Below are positions 63,163 through 64,000 of a DNA stretch of 64,000 nt, in pieces. The position numbers and the translations under genes are program-made. The first letter of the stretch is position 1, and every line of letters starts with the position of its first letter. Source of the stretch: Carboxylicivirga sp. M1479 (lineage in GTDB: Bacteria; Bacteroidota; Bacteroidia; Bacteroidales; Marinilabiliaceae); assembly GCF_007097485.1 (NCBI RefSeq), contig NZ_VKDE01000014.1, positions 1 through 64,000 of the forward strand, read 5' to 3'. The notes beneath the pieces are model-generated. The model saw nothing but the letters and a program-made list of their open reading frames with translations. It did no database searches and had not been told where the DNA came from.

Positions 63163-63191
63163 AAAAAACCTCGCTAATGGCGAGGTTTTTT
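63163..63191. terminator. Bidirectional terminator
   Basis: 12-bp stem AAAAAACCTCGC (63163-63174) with GCGAGGTTTTTT (63180-63191), with long T or A runs on both sides. It serves the C69 gene and the convergent fhs gene. Confidence 0.92.
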
Positions 63192-63216
63192 TTATGCTTT
63201 ATACTTTTCAGTTCAT

Positions 63217-64000
63217 CTACGATAAACCTGTAATAATACCGTCATCATCAATATCCATACCTTCTGAGGCTGGTACAGATGGCAAACCTGGCATACGCAT
63301 CATTTTACCTAAAATCGGAATGATAAACCCTGCTCCGGCAGCAATTTCAAACTCTCGAACGGTAACGGTAAACCCGGTAGGACGACCTATAAGCTTTTCG
63401 TTATCAGAAAACGACTTCTGTGTTTTAGCCATACAAATAGGCAGTTTGTCCAATTGAAGACTTTGTATCTTTTTAATATCAGTAAGTGCTTGTTTTGAAA
63501 AATCAACCCCATCGGCACCATATATTTCACGGGCAATGGTCTCAATTTTTTCCTTCACTCCTAATTCATGGTCGTACAACTGCTTGAAGTTATTCTTGTT
63601 CCCTTCAATTTCTTCAACAACTGCTTGTGCTAACTCCATGGCACCATCGCCTCCCATTGCCCAGGCTTTGGTAGGAACAGCCTTAACACCCAACTCCTCA
63701 CATAAGGCTTGAAGCAATAGAACTTCCTCCTCTGTGTCAGAAATAAAATTATTGATTGAAATAACAGGATTTAAACCAAATTTTTGAGCATTCTCAATGT
63801 GCTTAGCTAAATTGGCAAAACCAACTTTTACACGTTCAGTACTAGGGGTATTCAACTCATCTTTACTAGCTCCTCCATGATGACGCAAAGCGCGTATAGT
63901 AGCAACAATTACCATACTCTTAGGCTTTAAACCTCCTGCTACACATTTTATATTTAAAAACTTTTCAGCTCCTAAATCAGCTCCAAAGCCAGCTTCTGTT
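63217..64000 (-). CDS. fhs: Formate-tetrahydrofolate ligase, C-terminal part (gene continues beyond the window)
   Basis: The frame stays open to the right edge, so the start is outside. The visible 261 residues include TEAGFGADLGAEKF, VIVATIRALRHHGGA, NPVISINNFISDTEEEV, and the final AAGAGFIIPILGKMMRMPGLP with the closing DDDGIITGLS, all characteristic of Fhs. It makes 10-formyl-THF from formate and ATP and supplies one-carbon units. Normal family length is about 550 residues, so roughly half is missing from view. Confidence 0.96.
   Translation of the reverse strand, partial: TEAGFGADLGAEKFLNIKCVAGGLKPKSMVIVATIRALRHHGGASKDELNTPSTERVKVGFANLAKHIENAQKFGLNPVISINNFISDTEEEVLLLQALCEELGVKAVPTKAWAMGGDGAMELAQAVVEEIEGNKNNFKQLYDHELGVKEKIETIAREIYGADGVDFSKQALTDIKKIQSLQLDKLPICMAKTQKSFSDNEKLIGRPTGFTVTVREFEIAAGAGFIIPILGKMMRMPGLPSVPASEGMDIDDDGIITGLS

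Overview
The window is a stretch of low-GC, densely packed chromosome from a Bacteroidota bacterium, most likely a marine or sediment member of the Bacteroidia such as the Marinilabiliales. The placement rests on gene content (DUF5606, DUF3276, DUF4293, DUF349 and DUF1573 proteins, a long NusB, fused FeoAB, XrtN). It also rests on the lack of Shine-Dalgarno sequences and on repeated promoters of the Bacteroidota type (TTTG, about 19-21 bp, then TAnnTTTG). The phylum call is secure; the order is inference. Almost everything is housekeeping or conserved, and no insertion sequence, prophage, CRISPR array, tRNA or rRNA gene is seen.

Layout. 1-565 has no gene but carries two tandem leftward promoters that look like stable-RNA promoters, so an rRNA or tRNA operon may lie just left of the window. 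566-5991 (minus) holds an outer-membrane protein, DUF5606 and a long operon (nusB, DUF1573, yajC, ybbR-like, coaE, TerB-DnaJ). 6398-10775 contains a PUR-domain protein, a thiamine-binding protein, an unknown protein and the feoAB iron(II) importer with its Cys-rich partner. 10814-19618 has a dipeptidase, a transglutaminase-like protein, a nucleoside phosphorylase, an outer-membrane protein, an aminotransferase, a lipoprotein and an esterase. 19660-24556 (minus) is a complete exosortase N cassette: membrane protein, winged-helix regulator, VIT-domain target with a PEP-type C-terminal sorting signal, and XrtN. Two nearly identical palindromes sit at its two likely control points.

24810-36341 holds a zinc-ribbon protein apparently split by a -1 frameshift at a slippery heptamer, then hrpB, an orphan trpB with a Trp-codon leader-peptide attenuator, nfeD, tag, an M48 protease, an EamA transporter, an SDR and the E2 of 2-oxoglutarate dehydrogenase (E1 follows to 39249). 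39469-53483 holds an AddB-like nuclease, trmD, DUF349, a SNF2 helicase, a DUF2807 protein, a flavin reductase, DoxX, pyrBI and msrA. pyrBI is preceded by an 86-codon leader that runs through a U-tract and a terminator and stops two bases before pyrB, the same logic as enterobacterial pyrL-pyrBI attenuation. 53484-55475 is rich in palindromic repeats, including a 41-bp periodic array. The window ends with a pentapeptide-like membrane protein, rarA, kdsA, a multi-PAS histidine kinase, a C69 dipeptidase and the 3' part of fhs.

The most interesting material is regulatory rather than coding: two translation-coupled attenuators (pyr and trp), the self-contained XrtN cassette with candidate operators, the slippery frameshift gene and the palindromic repeat family. 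All searches and foldings behind these claims were done by eye.
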